This document shows, one piece after another, positions 18,304 to 27,236 of a stretch of DNA of 64,000 nt. Where the stretch lies: the NCBI GenBank assembly GCA_900314555.1, contig OMVQ01000024.1:1-64000 (forward strand), given 5' to 3'. Source of the DNA: an uncultured Eubacteriales bacterium (GTDB lineage Bacteria; Bacillota; Clostridia; Lachnospirales; Lachnospiraceae). Positions within the stretch are counted from its first letter, which is position 1; each line of letters begins with the position of its first letter. A program made the translations under genes and the position numbers. The notes under the pieces were generated by a model. That model saw nothing but the letters and a program-made list of their open reading frames with translations, made no database searches and was not told the DNA's origin.

Positions 18304-18410
18304 AATATCTCTCCATTCCACAGACACTTGATATTGAAGAAATCACAATGTAATACTGTTTCGGTTTCTCTGATTACATATTTGTGGTGTCTGCGACACA
18401 AATACCATAC
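18304..18410 (-). repeat. Relic of hairpin start-site element, copy E
   Basis: The end module TGTGGAATGGAG (18311-18322) is almost the TGCGGAATGGAG module of copies A and C. H2 is preserved at 18379-18404 (stem TATTTGTG, loop beginning TCGCAG as in A and C). The H1 hairpin and the upstream ribosome-site copy are missing and H3 is weak, so this looks like a decayed element. It sits directly before the methionine aminopeptidase ATG. Confidence 0.6.
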
Positions 18411-18592
18411 TAATAATACTCTTTTTGAAATATTTTTTCAATGGAAATGAAGATGAAAATTTATCATTAATTAATATATAATTTAATTTTATAATATTCA
18501 TTAATTCAAGCTCATACTTAAGATTTCTTATCAAATTTTTTTATATAAAATTTACTTTTAATTTTTAATAATGTAACACTAAATCTTCCAAC
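18411..18592. other. AT-rich intergenic stretch
   Basis: Very AT-rich. A 63-codon open frame crosses it on the minus strand but has no ribosome site and runs into relic element E, so I do not call it. The promoter of the methionine aminopeptidase gene is probably here but no convincing pair of boxes could be chosen. Confidence 0.4.
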
Positions 18593-18627
18593 AAAAAAAG
18601 GTCACAAAAACATCATTTTGTGACCTT
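18593..18627 (-). terminator. Terminator of the zinc-ribbon membrane gene
   Basis: Perfect 12-bp stem AAGGTCACAAAA with a six-base loop. On the minus strand it is followed by a run of seven T, a textbook intrinsic terminator. Confidence 0.9.
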
Positions 18628-18657
18628 ATGTTATATGCTATATTATAATTATATTTA

Positions 18658-19149
18658 TTATTTTTCTTTCTTTGTTTTTATCGCTGCTATTAAAAATACT
18701 AAGCCGAAAATGAATGAAATTACTCCCCATATTGGTAAATCGCCATATGTATCACCTGTTCCGATAGTTAATATAGCTCCAAGCCAATAAAATACAGTTG
18801 TTATAATTGCTCCAACTTTACTTTTTGAATTTCTAGTACATATTCCTACAATTCCAGCTACTAATACACATATCGCAACAAACAATCCTATTGAACCTGT
18901 TGATTCTCCATTTTCTTCAAGAGAATTACTTAATCCTACAGCACAAGACTGAAATGATATAAATACAAATAACAATATTGATATTATTCCTATTGTCAAT
19001 CTGCCTGCTGACCATACACCTTTTGTTTTCTCAACTACAATTACATTTTTTGCATCTTTTTTATCAGGGTTTGGATTTCCACAATTTGGACAACTATCTG
19101 CATTGCCTGAATATTCTTTTCCACACTCTGTACATTTAATTAAAGCCAT
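18658..19149 (-). CDS. Zinc-ribbon membrane protein
   Basis: 163 residues. An N-terminal zinc ribbon (CTECGKEYSGNADSCPNCG) is followed by a basic linker and about four hydrophobic segments (from residue 48 to 160). AAAGGGAG lies before the ATG. It is transcribed alone, divergent from the small HTH gene at 19388. Such zinc-ribbon membrane proteins are common in Firmicutes and have no known function. It lies at the edge of the defence region, but no link to it can be claimed. Confidence 0.75.
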   Translation of the reverse strand: MALIKCTECGKEYSGNADSCPNCGNPNPDKKDAKNVIVVEKTKGVWSAGRLTIGIISILLFVFISFQSCAVGLSNSLEENGESTGSIGLFVAICVLVAGIVGICTRNSKSKVGAIITTVFYWLGAILTIGTGDTYGDLPIWGVISFIFGLVFLIAAIKTKKEK

Positions 19150-19305
19150 TTTTCTCCCTTTCTCGTATATATAATTCTTTAATCTTTTTTGTATATGCGC
19201 TTATAATGCAATAAAATATTTCCAAAAAAAGCCGAAAATGTGCTATAATATAATAGCTTTTTTGTATTTTTTATCACAATATACATACACTTAAATATTA
19301 TAGCA

Positions 19306-19376
19306 ATATTGTATTACGATATTTCGTAATTGTCAAGAGTTTTGTTTCGCCTTTTCGTAATATTTTGTAATACATA
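19306..19376. promoter_or_regulatory. Palindromic operator region in divergent promoter
   Basis: ATTACG and CGTAAT form an inverted repeat with a six-base spacer near 19315-19332. A related CGTAATATTTTGTAATAC follows near 19354-19371. The sites lie between two divergent genes, one of which encodes an HTH protein, so they may be its operators. Confidence 0.4.
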
Positions 19377-19387
19377 ATGGAGATGCC

Positions 19388-19699
19388 ATGGAATTTTATA
19401 AAAACCTTGAAAAGCAATTGAAATTAAAGAATTTAACAGCATATCAGTTATCAAAAAATACCAGTATTTCTAACTCAACTCTTACAGATTGGAAGAAAGG
19501 AAAGCTTCCCTCTTTAGAAAAAGTAATTGAATTAGTACGATATCTCGAAATATCTGCTGATGAACTTTTAGGAACGGACTACTCCAAAGAAACTACTGAA
19601 GATGAAGAATTATTACTCAGATATTTCAGAAATTGCGATACCGGAAACCAAAAGGTTCTGATAAATGCAGCCAAATCTATGCAAAAATCTGAGCAATAA
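19388..19699 (+). CDS. XRE-type HTH regulator
   Basis: 103 residues. A Cro/CI-type helix-turn-helix fills residues 8-62 (recognition part YQLSKNTSISNSTLTDWKKG), followed by a short helical tail. Typical of phage-like or island-borne repressors. GGAG lies five bases before the ATG. It is divergent from the zinc-ribbon membrane gene and ends in a strong bidirectional hairpin. Its target is probably its own upstream region, where CGTAAT-type repeats occur. Confidence 0.85.
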   Translation: MEFYKNLEKQLKLKNLTAYQLSKNTSISNSTLTDWKKGKLPSLEKVIELVRYLEISADELLGTDYSKETTEDEELLLRYFRNCDTGNQKVLINAAKSMQKSEQ

Positions 19700-19748
19700 A
19701 TTAAATTTAGAGTTATAATACAAACTTAATTAATTATATTAACAACAA

Positions 19749-19800
19749 AAATGTGGTTGTGCCTTAACGATTAATAATCGTCAGAGCAACAACCACATTT
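19749..19800. terminator. Bidirectional terminator
   Basis: Outer perfect 12-bp stem AAATGTGGTTGT with an inner ACGATT/AATCGT stem. It lies between the convergent HTH gene and the end of the defence operon. Confidence 0.85.
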
Positions 19801-19856
19801 ATTTAATATTCTAATCATTCTTGATTAAATTTTTGTTTTCCATATATTTCTTATTC

Positions 19857-20123
19857 TTAATTAGATGCTTCAAATAACGAATCATATGTACTCTGTAAAT
19901 TTAACCAGTAATTAACACTTGTACCTGTCATTTCAGATAGCTTCATTGCAATATCAGCAGAAAGTTTTTGTTCTCCCATAATTAATAAAGTAAGATTATC
20001 AGGCATTATATCTAGCAACCTTGCAAAATCTTCATTGGTAAGTCTACTCTCATCAATCAGTTCCTTAATATAATATCCCGGATGAAATGCAATTGAATCA
20101 TTATATTCTCTATAGATACTCAT
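19857..20123 (-). CDS. HigA-like antitoxin-type HTH protein, orphan
   Basis: 88 residues with the HigA family pattern: HPGYYIKELIDESRLTNEDF at the front, an XRE helix-turn-helix, and the end motif SVNYWLNLQSTYD. HigA proteins neutralise the HigB mRNA nuclease. Here no HigB-like gene is adjacent; the gene instead follows the sspE effector by 36 bases with a GGAGG site, so it is the last gene of the defence operon. It may regulate the operon or guard against the effector; both are inference. It is slightly short for the family. Confidence 0.8.
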   Translation of the reverse strand: MSIYREYNDSIAFHPGYYIKELIDESRLTNEDFARLLDIMPDNLTLLIMGEQKLSADIAMKLSEMTGTSVNYWLNLQSTYDSLFEASN

Positions 20124-20159
20124 AATGTTTGCTTACCTCCGTTAATTCTTTAAATAATA

Positions 20160-22526
20160 CTATTTATCATCATTACTTCCACATTCAATTTCTTCATTAT
20201 CTAATAATTTTCTTAACATAATTGTCATTTCATCTTTAAAGTTGTTATATCGAATTTTTAAAAAATTGGCTAATTTATCTATATCATCACAACATTGCCA
20301 CGTAGCTTCATCAATATCTAACTCCTTCAACGTAGCAGTATCACAATACTTATGATACATATCTAATGACATATTCGATATATTTTTATTAGCCTCTTTA
20401 GATATATATACAAAATTTAAGGGCGAATTATATTTACATGACTTATCATCACGATTATTTTTATCTGATTTTCCTCCAAATTTCTTCTCTATATCTTTAT
20501 ATTTGGCATTTAATTCTCCAATGGGCATAATATGATGTTTTTCTATCTCTTCCGTATCTGCTGTAAATACATTTATTCTATTCGGAGTATAGTTATTCAT
20601 TGGTTTTAATATATCTTTATATGTCTTTGCTAAATAAAACTGACAAATTGTATTTTTTATTATTTCCTCTGGTTCATAATCACGATTTTCCATTAATAAT
20701 ATCTTCTTATCCGCAAATTTATGATCATCAAGAACTCCATTTGCTAAATTCACTATATAATCACAATTATTATTAATATTTGAATTTTCTAAATTATTTA
20801 AACACTTTAATACTCTCCTCATATTATTCTCAAATACCTTATTTTGATCTTTTTTAAATTCTCCTGACAAAATTGCACTCCAATACCATGCTTCTAACCT
20901 ATCTAATGGCTTATTATTATAAAACCATTCATCATTTAATAAGACTGCAGCCATAAGTACCATCATTAATTTATATTTAACTTCAGAAATTTTTCTAATA
21001 CCACATCTAAGTTGCATAAAAATAGCAGCTCTATCTAATCCTATACAAGCCTTTTGAATATATTTGCTAATCTTATTTGAATCAATATTTAGAATGGTTT
21101 CTCTCTTTGTTATCATAGAATTTATACTATTTATTTTCTCTTCATCAGTAACCAAATATTTTTCATTTGAATCATTAAAATAATTAATTATTCCTAACAT
21201 ATCCATTAGCATTTCACAAAAAGCCGAGTTTAACTCCGACTTACTTTCGTTATAACACTCCATTTTCATTAATGCACAATACTTTTCATCATTTTCCAAA
21301 ATATACTTTTCAAATAGATTATTATGGTCTTTTGAACATTTAGAAGCAAACTTTTTATAATCTTTTTTATGGTCTTCCTGAAGATAATTTTTTATCTGTT
21401 CCATTAGATTTTGTGCTTCTCTATTCTTTGCAGCACGAGCCATAACTAAATCAAATACACTTAATGCTTTTCCACCTTTATTAAGATTTTCGTAAATATC
21501 TATTGCTCTATATTTATTGCTGTTATTAATATAAATTTTATACAATTCCATATACTCAATACAAGTTCTTAAATAATTTAGAAAATCTTCTGCCCAAGAA
21601 TTTCCATTTTTTTCAAGAATTTCAAAAATTTCAGAATATATTTCCGAAGCCTCATCATTTAATGAATTTACTGTATATAATTCTTTAATTTCATTATAAT
21701 TATTTTTTTCTCCAAAGCATTTCTCTAATAGTTCTAATCTTTCCTTTTCAGATACATTATCATCTCTTAATTTTCTTATTATATCTTCTCTATACTTTGT
21801 TGCTATTCTATTTAACACAGCCATTAGGCGGTTTTTATGATTTCGATTGATATTTTTAACAAGTCCATACATATAATACAATGGAATTATGTAATATCCA
21901 TCATGCTTATTAGTATCTGTGCAGTAATCACTTAAATCTGTATCACTAACATTATCTACATCATCAAAGATTATTTTCTTATTATCCTTCTTCTCTTCTA
22001 TACAATAAATCTGATCGATTATATTCTCTGTCAGAAAATCAGGATATCCTTGGTGAGCCATATCACCCTCGATTTTTAATTTACTTAATCCAAAATTTTC
22101 TACACCATTACAATTATCAAATGTCGGAACTTTTAGAAAATATCTTCTATTAAGAGTTACAGATATTAAGTCCTGACGTTTTACACCATTCTGATGTAAG
22201 ATATTTGTAAAGAATGCTATTAATGTCGTTGTTCTTTGCTGACCATCTAAAAGTGCAGCAACAGTCTTATCTTTTTCCTCTTCTGTAACTATATATGGTG
22301 TCTTTCTACCAATTTTTCTGCAACCATATTCATCTGCTTTTGACTCTAATAGAAGAATCGTTCCTATAGGCAATTTTGTTAATACTGAAGCAATTAATGC
22401 TTTCTGCTTCTTTTGATCTGTCCATACAAAGCCTCTCTGAAAATCAGGTAACACTATTTTGTTATCCTCTATTTTCTGTACCAGTTCCGTAAAATCAATT
22501 TTTTTAAATTCAGTTTCATTATTCAT
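20160..22526 (-). CDS. sspE: SspE-like DUF262/DUF1524 phosphorothioation-dependent effector
   Basis: 788 residues. N-terminal DUF262 (about 8-350): NKIVLPDFQRGFVWTDQKK and the nucleotide-site motif LLDGQQRTTTLIAFF. C-terminal DUF1524 nuclease: KHHIMPIGELNAKYKDIEKK and a downstream Asn-rich NSPLNFVYISKEANKNI, a His-Me finger pattern. This is the architecture of GmrSD type IV enzymes and of SspE, which uses NTP hydrolysis and senses phosphorothioate DNA to nick unmodified phage DNA. Its place right behind sspA-like, sspC-like, sspB-like and sspD-like genes makes SspE the better name. AGGAGG precedes the ATG. The gene is visibly more AT-rich than the four modification genes, which hints at separate recruitment. 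Confidence 0.85.
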   Translation of the reverse strand: MNNETEFKKIDFTELVQKIEDNKIVLPDFQRGFVWTDQKKQKALIASVLTKLPIGTILLLESKADEYGCRKIGRKTPYIVTEEEKDKTVAALLDGQQRTTTLIAFFTNILHQNGVKRQDLISVTLNRRYFLKVPTFDNCNGVENFGLSKLKIEGDMAHQGYPDFLTENIIDQIYCIEEKKDNKKIIFDDVDNVSDTDLSDYCTDTNKHDGYYIIPLYYMYGLVKNINRNHKNRLMAVLNRIATKYREDIIRKLRDDNVSEKERLELLEKCFGEKNNYNEIKELYTVNSLNDEASEIYSEIFEILEKNGNSWAEDFLNYLRTCIEYMELYKIYINNSNKYRAIDIYENLNKGGKALSVFDLVMARAAKNREAQNLMEQIKNYLQEDHKKDYKKFASKCSKDHNNLFEKYILENDEKYCALMKMECYNESKSELNSAFCEMLMDMLGIINYFNDSNEKYLVTDEEKINSINSMITKRETILNIDSNKISKYIQKACIGLDRAAIFMQLRCGIRKISEVKYKLMMVLMAAVLLNDEWFYNNKPLDRLEAWYWSAILSGEFKKDQNKVFENNMRRVLKCLNNLENSNINNNCDYIVNLANGVLDDHKFADKKILLMENRDYEPEEIIKNTICQFYLAKTYKDILKPMNNYTPNRINVFTADTEEIEKHHIMPIGELNAKYKDIEKKFGGKSDKNNRDDKSCKYNSPLNFVYISKEANKNISNMSLDMYHKYCDTATLKELDIDEATWQCCDDIDKLANFLKIRYNNFKDEMTIMLRKLLDNEEIECGSNDDK

Positions 22527-22574
22527 CTTCGTACCTCCTAATCTACATTCTCTATCGTTTCTACACTATATTTT

Positions 22575-23756
22575 CTATAATTCCTCTAATGCCTCTATAA
22601 GACTTTCAATATCTTCTTCTGTTGTATATCTTCCGATACTCGCTCTTACTGTACCCGCATATTCTTCACTATGAAGCCACTTATGTATATATGGCGCGCA
22701 GTGATAACCTGTCCTTAATGCAATATCGAAATCTTCATCTAAGATTCTTCCGACCTCATCAGCCTTATAGCCTTTTACATTGAAAGAGACAATTGAGATA
22801 TGATTATACATATTTTCAGGAAGATACAATTTTATATTCCTGTTTTTCTTTAATCCGTCTATAAGTTTGTCCGTCAGTTCTTTCTCGTATTCGTACACAT
22901 CTTCTATCGTATTACGTTCTATATTATCAAGTGCCGCATTCAGTCCTGCTATGGCTACGATATTGTGACTTCCAGGCTCCTGACCGACAGTTATCTCCTC
23001 CGGCATATTAAGATTAAGTGAGTTGCTTCCAGTTCCACCTGCTATGTATGGTGCTAGTTTATATTTATTATTGGTTATAAAGCCTGCAGCCCCAAATGGA
23101 CCATACAGACTTTTATGCCCTGCAAATGCTATGAAATCAGCATTTATAAAATGGCTATTTGCTCTATCTGTAATGACATTCACAAGCCCTAATGATTGCG
23201 AAGCATCTAATATATTAATCGAGCCATATTCTGTACCATACTCAAAGATACTCTGTACCGGTAAAATATATCCTGTAACATTACTTATATGATTGCAGCA
23301 TATTAAAGTCGGAGGTTCCATTGCAAAATCATATTTTACCTTATCTAAATCAATCTCTAATGTCTCAGGATTAATTGGAAGTTCACGTATTATTAATCCC
23401 CTGTTTATGCTTTCCCTTTTATCCTTAAGTAAAGCCAGCGTTCTTGCAACTGCATTGTGTTCATATGGTGATACATATACAACTGCATCATTTTTAGAAT
23501 TAACAGCCTCTAATCCATTTATAATCTGATTTATCGCAATCGTTACCGAGGGAGTAAATACAACATTATGACAATCTCCGTATACCAGATTAACTATTTT
23601 ATCTCTTGTATTCTCAATCAGATTGTTTAATTCCCTTGCAATCTTATATGAACCTCTGCCCGTATTAAAAGCACAATTACGATTAGTTCTGTCCATTATC
23701 TCATAGACTTTCTCTGGTTTTGGATATGTAGTTGCGGCATTATCTAGGTAAATCAT
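22575..23756 (-). CDS. sspA: Cysteine desulfurase, SspA/DndA-like
   Basis: 393 residues, PLP enzyme that removes sulfur from cysteine as an enzyme-bound persulfide. PLP lysine in FAGHKSLYGPFGAAGF (about residue 204). The sulfur-carrying Cys is in TGYHCAPYIHKWL (about residue 351), as in class II desulfurases. In phosphorothioation systems this protein passes sulfur to the PAPS-reductase-like enzyme. It is 15 bases from the sspC-like gene and 48 from sspE, inside the operon. A housekeeping IscS/SufS cannot be excluded by sequence alone, but the context makes a dedicated role likely. Confidence 0.88.
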   Translation of the reverse strand: MIYLDNAATTYPKPEKVYEIMDRTNRNCAFNTGRGSYKIARELNNLIENTRDKIVNLVYGDCHNVVFTPSVTIAINQIINGLEAVNSKNDAVVYVSPYEHNAVARTLALLKDKRESINRGLIIRELPINPETLEIDLDKVKYDFAMEPPTLICCNHISNVTGYILPVQSIFEYGTEYGSINILDASQSLGLVNVITDRANSHFINADFIAFAGHKSLYGPFGAAGFITNNKYKLAPYIAGGTGSNSLNLNMPEEITVGQEPGSHNIVAIAGLNAALDNIERNTIEDVYEYEKELTDKLIDGLKKNRNIKLYLPENMYNHISIVSFNVKGYKADEVGRILDEDFDIALRTGYHCAPYIHKWLHSEEYAGTVRASIGRYTTEEDIESLIEALEEL

Positions 23757-23771
23757 TTTTTAGCACTTCCT

Positions 23772-26700
23772 TTACTTCAACATCTGCTCTAATATCTTTA
23801 TCATCGCAGAAACTTTCTCATTCATTTCTAGTGAATCACCAAATTCATTAATTGTAGATTCGACCGCATTAATAAGATAATCACCAACACCGTCATCTTC
23901 AGGTTTGTTATAATATTTCTCCACAATATTTCCATTAGAATCGGTAAATACTATCTTCTGCTTTCCGTCAGTATTTTCTGAAATATCATTTATTCCAGAG
24001 GCTTCTTCAATTACTTCCTTTAATGCTGTTATGTATCTGTCCTCGCAGCTATCGTCCCAGTTCTCTACATACATGCCGATAAGATTATGTGAAATCTCTG
24101 AAATAATTACTTTATTATTGTGTGTATTCAGCGAATTAAGCAGCATAATAAACTGATTAAGACTCTGGCTTACTACTGAACTTGACACCTTTTTCTCTAC
24201 TGAATCATTCCAGTTCATAAGCACTCTGTATAAATCATCCCTTTTAGCACCACCAAACAATTCCTTAGTAGCCGTTTCAAGCTGCTTATACTTCTTATCA
24301 ATGAAGTTCTCAAGTTCACGCTTCATACTTCTTATATCCTCTACTAATTCTTTATATGAGAAATCTCCATTTGCTCCGAGAATATCCGGAAGCTCTTCTA
24401 ATAGATAATCTCTCGGATTAATGTCTACTCTTTTTAAAGATTTAATGAACTTATTGAGTTTCTTATCAGAATATTTACTTACAAGTGTATATTGTGGTAA
24501 GCCTCTTACCCATTTCTGAATAAGCTGCATAGTTATATTCATTTTGTCATATCCCGCTTCAGAATACTTCTCTATATTACCGCCAAATATATAATATAAA
24601 CGTTTGCCATATTCTTCTTTCTCATACCATCCACTCTCTATCAACATGCTGTATTCATAAGGCTTATCACAGATATTATTTAATGTTGTTCCATTAAAAG
24701 ATACCTCTTTATCATGGTAATAGATAACAACTGATCTTTTAATACTGCTTATTTCATTAGCAATATAGATAGGTATAACTCCCTTTCTTGCACCGATATT
24801 TTCACCTTGCAGCATGTCAAATAATTCTCCAAAGCTTACTTTATTACCATTGCATTTTCTTACAAATGCACCGATTATGCCATACATGCATATTGTTCCG
24901 TTATCATTAATTCCTTTTTTAACGGCCCTGTATATAGTCGCTTCAGGACTTGTCCCTGTTTCGTATTTAGTAACATCTCCATTTGTGAGAATTTCATCGA
25001 TTATCTTAATTCTTGCTTTCCTTATTGGAACGGAAAGTGTGTTTTTATTAATCATCTCATTATTGATTTTAGGTGCATTCTTATAGTAAGTGCTGCATAT
25101 CTTACTTAAGAGTCTGTTAAATCCCACCTCTGAATATACATCTGCAACATTTTCTAACGAAGTGTCTGTTACTATAACTGACCTCCTATATTCGGGCATA
25201 AAGTTATATTTCACGATTTCATTTATCTCATAGACTAAATCCTGGATATACAATTCTAATTCCTGTACTAATGCCTTATTACTTTCAGTAAATTCATTAT
25301 CACCTGATAACTCCCTCGCAGCCATATATTTCTTAATATAGCTATAGCCTGTAAATGCATATTTTGAGCATAATACAACGATTCTTTTATCCGCTAGTTC
25401 CTTAACCTTTTCCTGTACCTTGGTAACATCTGCAATTTTATCAGAAATAATCATAATGATTTTGCCGTCAGAGAATCTGTCCTTGAATAGATACTCAGAA
25501 TTGCTAATCTTCATAAATGTATCTTCTGTCATAAATTCATATGAAAAATATCTTGTCATCGTATATTCCATATTATATTTCTTAGGAAGTGCATATTCTT
25601 CTTCCATAATCCTGCTTATTACAAGGCATTCGTCCACATTATCATATTTTGAATAAGCAATATTCTTTATCTCATTTTCTAAATCAATTCCGATATTAAT
25701 CTTGAAATTATACGAATTAGTTCTGTTTCTCCAGACAATTATATTCTTAGTTTTCAGGCTGCTTACTGCCTGTTCAAGTAATGCGTTACTTATTCCAAGT
25801 GAGAGTCTTATTGCGTTATCATTTACGCTTACATCATCATTACCGCTGCACATTTCTAATAATGCAATGGTCTTTATTACCTGCTTCTCAAGTAAATCTT
25901 CTGTCTGGTGCAGGGCATAATCTGCCCTTAGCCATTCATTATGAATCTTCTGATTATCGTGTTCATTCATAAATATATTTTCAAAATAATCATAGATTGC
26001 ATCAGCACCAATAAACATTTTGATATTATCATTGGTATTAATGATATCTGTTAATGAATGTCCCTCATTTCCGGATAGGAATGTGAATATACTTCTCTCA
26101 TTCTGTGCAACCTTTTCACTTATACTGCTAAGAAGCCATACTGATAAAGGCGTAAGCGGATAGCAGCCGACACCCATAATCTCATTAAATTTATCCTTAT
26201 CAAATATATTTGAAAATATCTTCATCTCAAATGTCTTATCAAGAATATCTTCGTATAATTCATAGTCACTTCGTGAATGTAAATATTTATCTAATTCTTT
26301 TTCATCTTTACATATAACTTTTGAAATGACTTCGTAATTATTTCTTGAGGACACCACATACCGTATCTCTCTTAATCTGCCCTCAACTCCCCTGAATTCA
26401 TTGATTACGCTCTTATCTATTCTGTTGCCATATTCTTTTATGCTCTTATGTGCCACAAATGTAATATGTATCTGGCTTTCATCTGACCTGTTAGCAAGCT
26501 CGCACATATCCTGCAATAACTTCATATCATTTGCAAAGCCATCGACTAAATGTCCCTCGATAAATTTACTGAACTCATCAAATACAATAAAAATACCTGA
26601 ATAATTGTAGTCTTTACACAATTTATCAGCTATTTCCCTGTATATAGTTACGACATCCTCCTGAATTAACGGATTAAATTCATTACCCGAAGTCAGAATT

Positions 26701-27227
26701 GCATATATTTTCTTGAACTCATTAAGTGTTTTCTCCCTGCAGCCTCTAAGATTAAAACAGAAGGCTTTCTCATCAGTATCTATAAGTTCCTTGAATTTCT
26801 CATATGTATCCTTATATTCTTTCTTCCATTTTAATATAACCTTAATAGCTTCTTCATAATGCGAATCGACAACTATGTCCTTAATACCTGCTCTTTCTAA
26901 AGCCCGATTTAACGCAATTTTAAAGGAAATCTGTAATGATTCGCCAGGAGAAATGATAACAGGAAGAAATGGTCTGTCAGTATGTGAAAGTTTAGATATC
27001 AAATCTAATAATAAATGTGACTTACCCTTTCCATAAGGTCCGACAATTATCGTAGCTCTTCCAGTGTGTTTATTCTTTATTGAATTAATGTAATCATTCT
27101 CAATTAGCATAGAAGATTCAGTAGCTATATACTTACCTACCTTATCCTCATTTCCAATATCTAACTGAAGATTAATAGATTTCTGAAAATTATTATCTAT
27201 CTTTATGATACTTTGTAACTCGCTCAT
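23772..27227 (-). CDS. sspC: Large P-loop ATPase, SspC-like
   Basis: 1151 residues. An AAA-like ATPase in the first 300: Walker A VGPYGKGKSHLLL near residue 63 and Walker B GIFIVFDEFSKFIEG near 215. The remaining 800 residues are mostly helical with no motif I recognise; the last 200 look like coiled or repeat helices. In the described Ssp systems SspC is the ATPase partner of the modification complex. Large BREX-type ATPases have a similar front end, so the fold is shared more widely. It starts nine bases after the sspB-like stop with AGGAGA and is followed within 15 bases by the desulfurase. SspC assignment rests on context plus the ATPase domain. Confidence 0.75.
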   Translation of the reverse strand: MSELQSIIKIDNNFQKSINLQLDIGNEDKVGKYIATESSMLIENDYINSIKNKHTGRATIIVGPYGKGKSHLLLDLISKLSHTDRPFLPVIISPGESLQISFKIALNRALERAGIKDIVVDSHYEEAIKVILKWKKEYKDTYEKFKELIDTDEKAFCFNLRGCREKTLNEFKKIYAILTSGNEFNPLIQEDVVTIYREIADKLCKDYNYSGIFIVFDEFSKFIEGHLVDGFANDMKLLQDMCELANRSDESQIHITFVAHKSIKEYGNRIDKSVINEFRGVEGRLREIRYVVSSRNNYEVISKVICKDEKELDKYLHSRSDYELYEDILDKTFEMKIFSNIFDKDKFNEIMGVGCYPLTPLSVWLLSSISEKVAQNERSIFTFLSGNEGHSLTDIINTNDNIKMFIGADAIYDYFENIFMNEHDNQKIHNEWLRADYALHQTEDLLEKQVIKTIALLEMCSGNDDVSVNDNAIRLSLGISNALLEQAVSSLKTKNIIVWRNRTNSYNFKINIGIDLENEIKNIAYSKYDNVDECLVISRIMEEEYALPKKYNMEYTMTRYFSYEFMTEDTFMKISNSEYLFKDRFSDGKIIMIISDKIADVTKVQEKVKELADKRIVVLCSKYAFTGYSYIKKYMAARELSGDNEFTESNKALVQELELYIQDLVYEINEIVKYNFMPEYRRSVIVTDTSLENVADVYSEVGFNRLLSKICSTYYKNAPKINNEMINKNTLSVPIRKARIKIIDEILTNGDVTKYETGTSPEATIYRAVKKGINDNGTICMYGIIGAFVRKCNGNKVSFGELFDMLQGENIGARKGVIPIYIANEISSIKRSVVIYYHDKEVSFNGTTLNNICDKPYEYSMLIESGWYEKEEYGKRLYYIFGGNIEKYSEAGYDKMNITMQLIQKWVRGLPQYTLVSKYSDKKLNKFIKSLKRVDINPRDYLLEELPDILGANGDFSYKELVEDIRSMKRELENFIDKKYKQLETATKELFGGAKRDDLYRVLMNWNDSVEKKVSSSVVSQSLNQFIMLLNSLNTHNNKVIISEISHNLIGMYVENWDDSCEDRYITALKEVIEEASGINDISENTDGKQKIVFTDSNGNIVEKYYNKPEDDGVGDYLINAVESTINEFGDSLEMNEKVSAMIKILEQMLK

Positions 27228-27236
27228 TAAATTCTC

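Noticed and set aside
18343-18534. 63-codon frame upstream of methionine aminopeptidase
   Set aside because: It covers AT-rich DNA and the relic element; no ribosome site and no recognisable protein.
20160-22526. Stand-alone GmrSD type IV restriction enzyme
   Set aside because: The domains fit, but a complete set of phosphorothioation genes lies directly upstream in the same operon, so SspE is the better reading.
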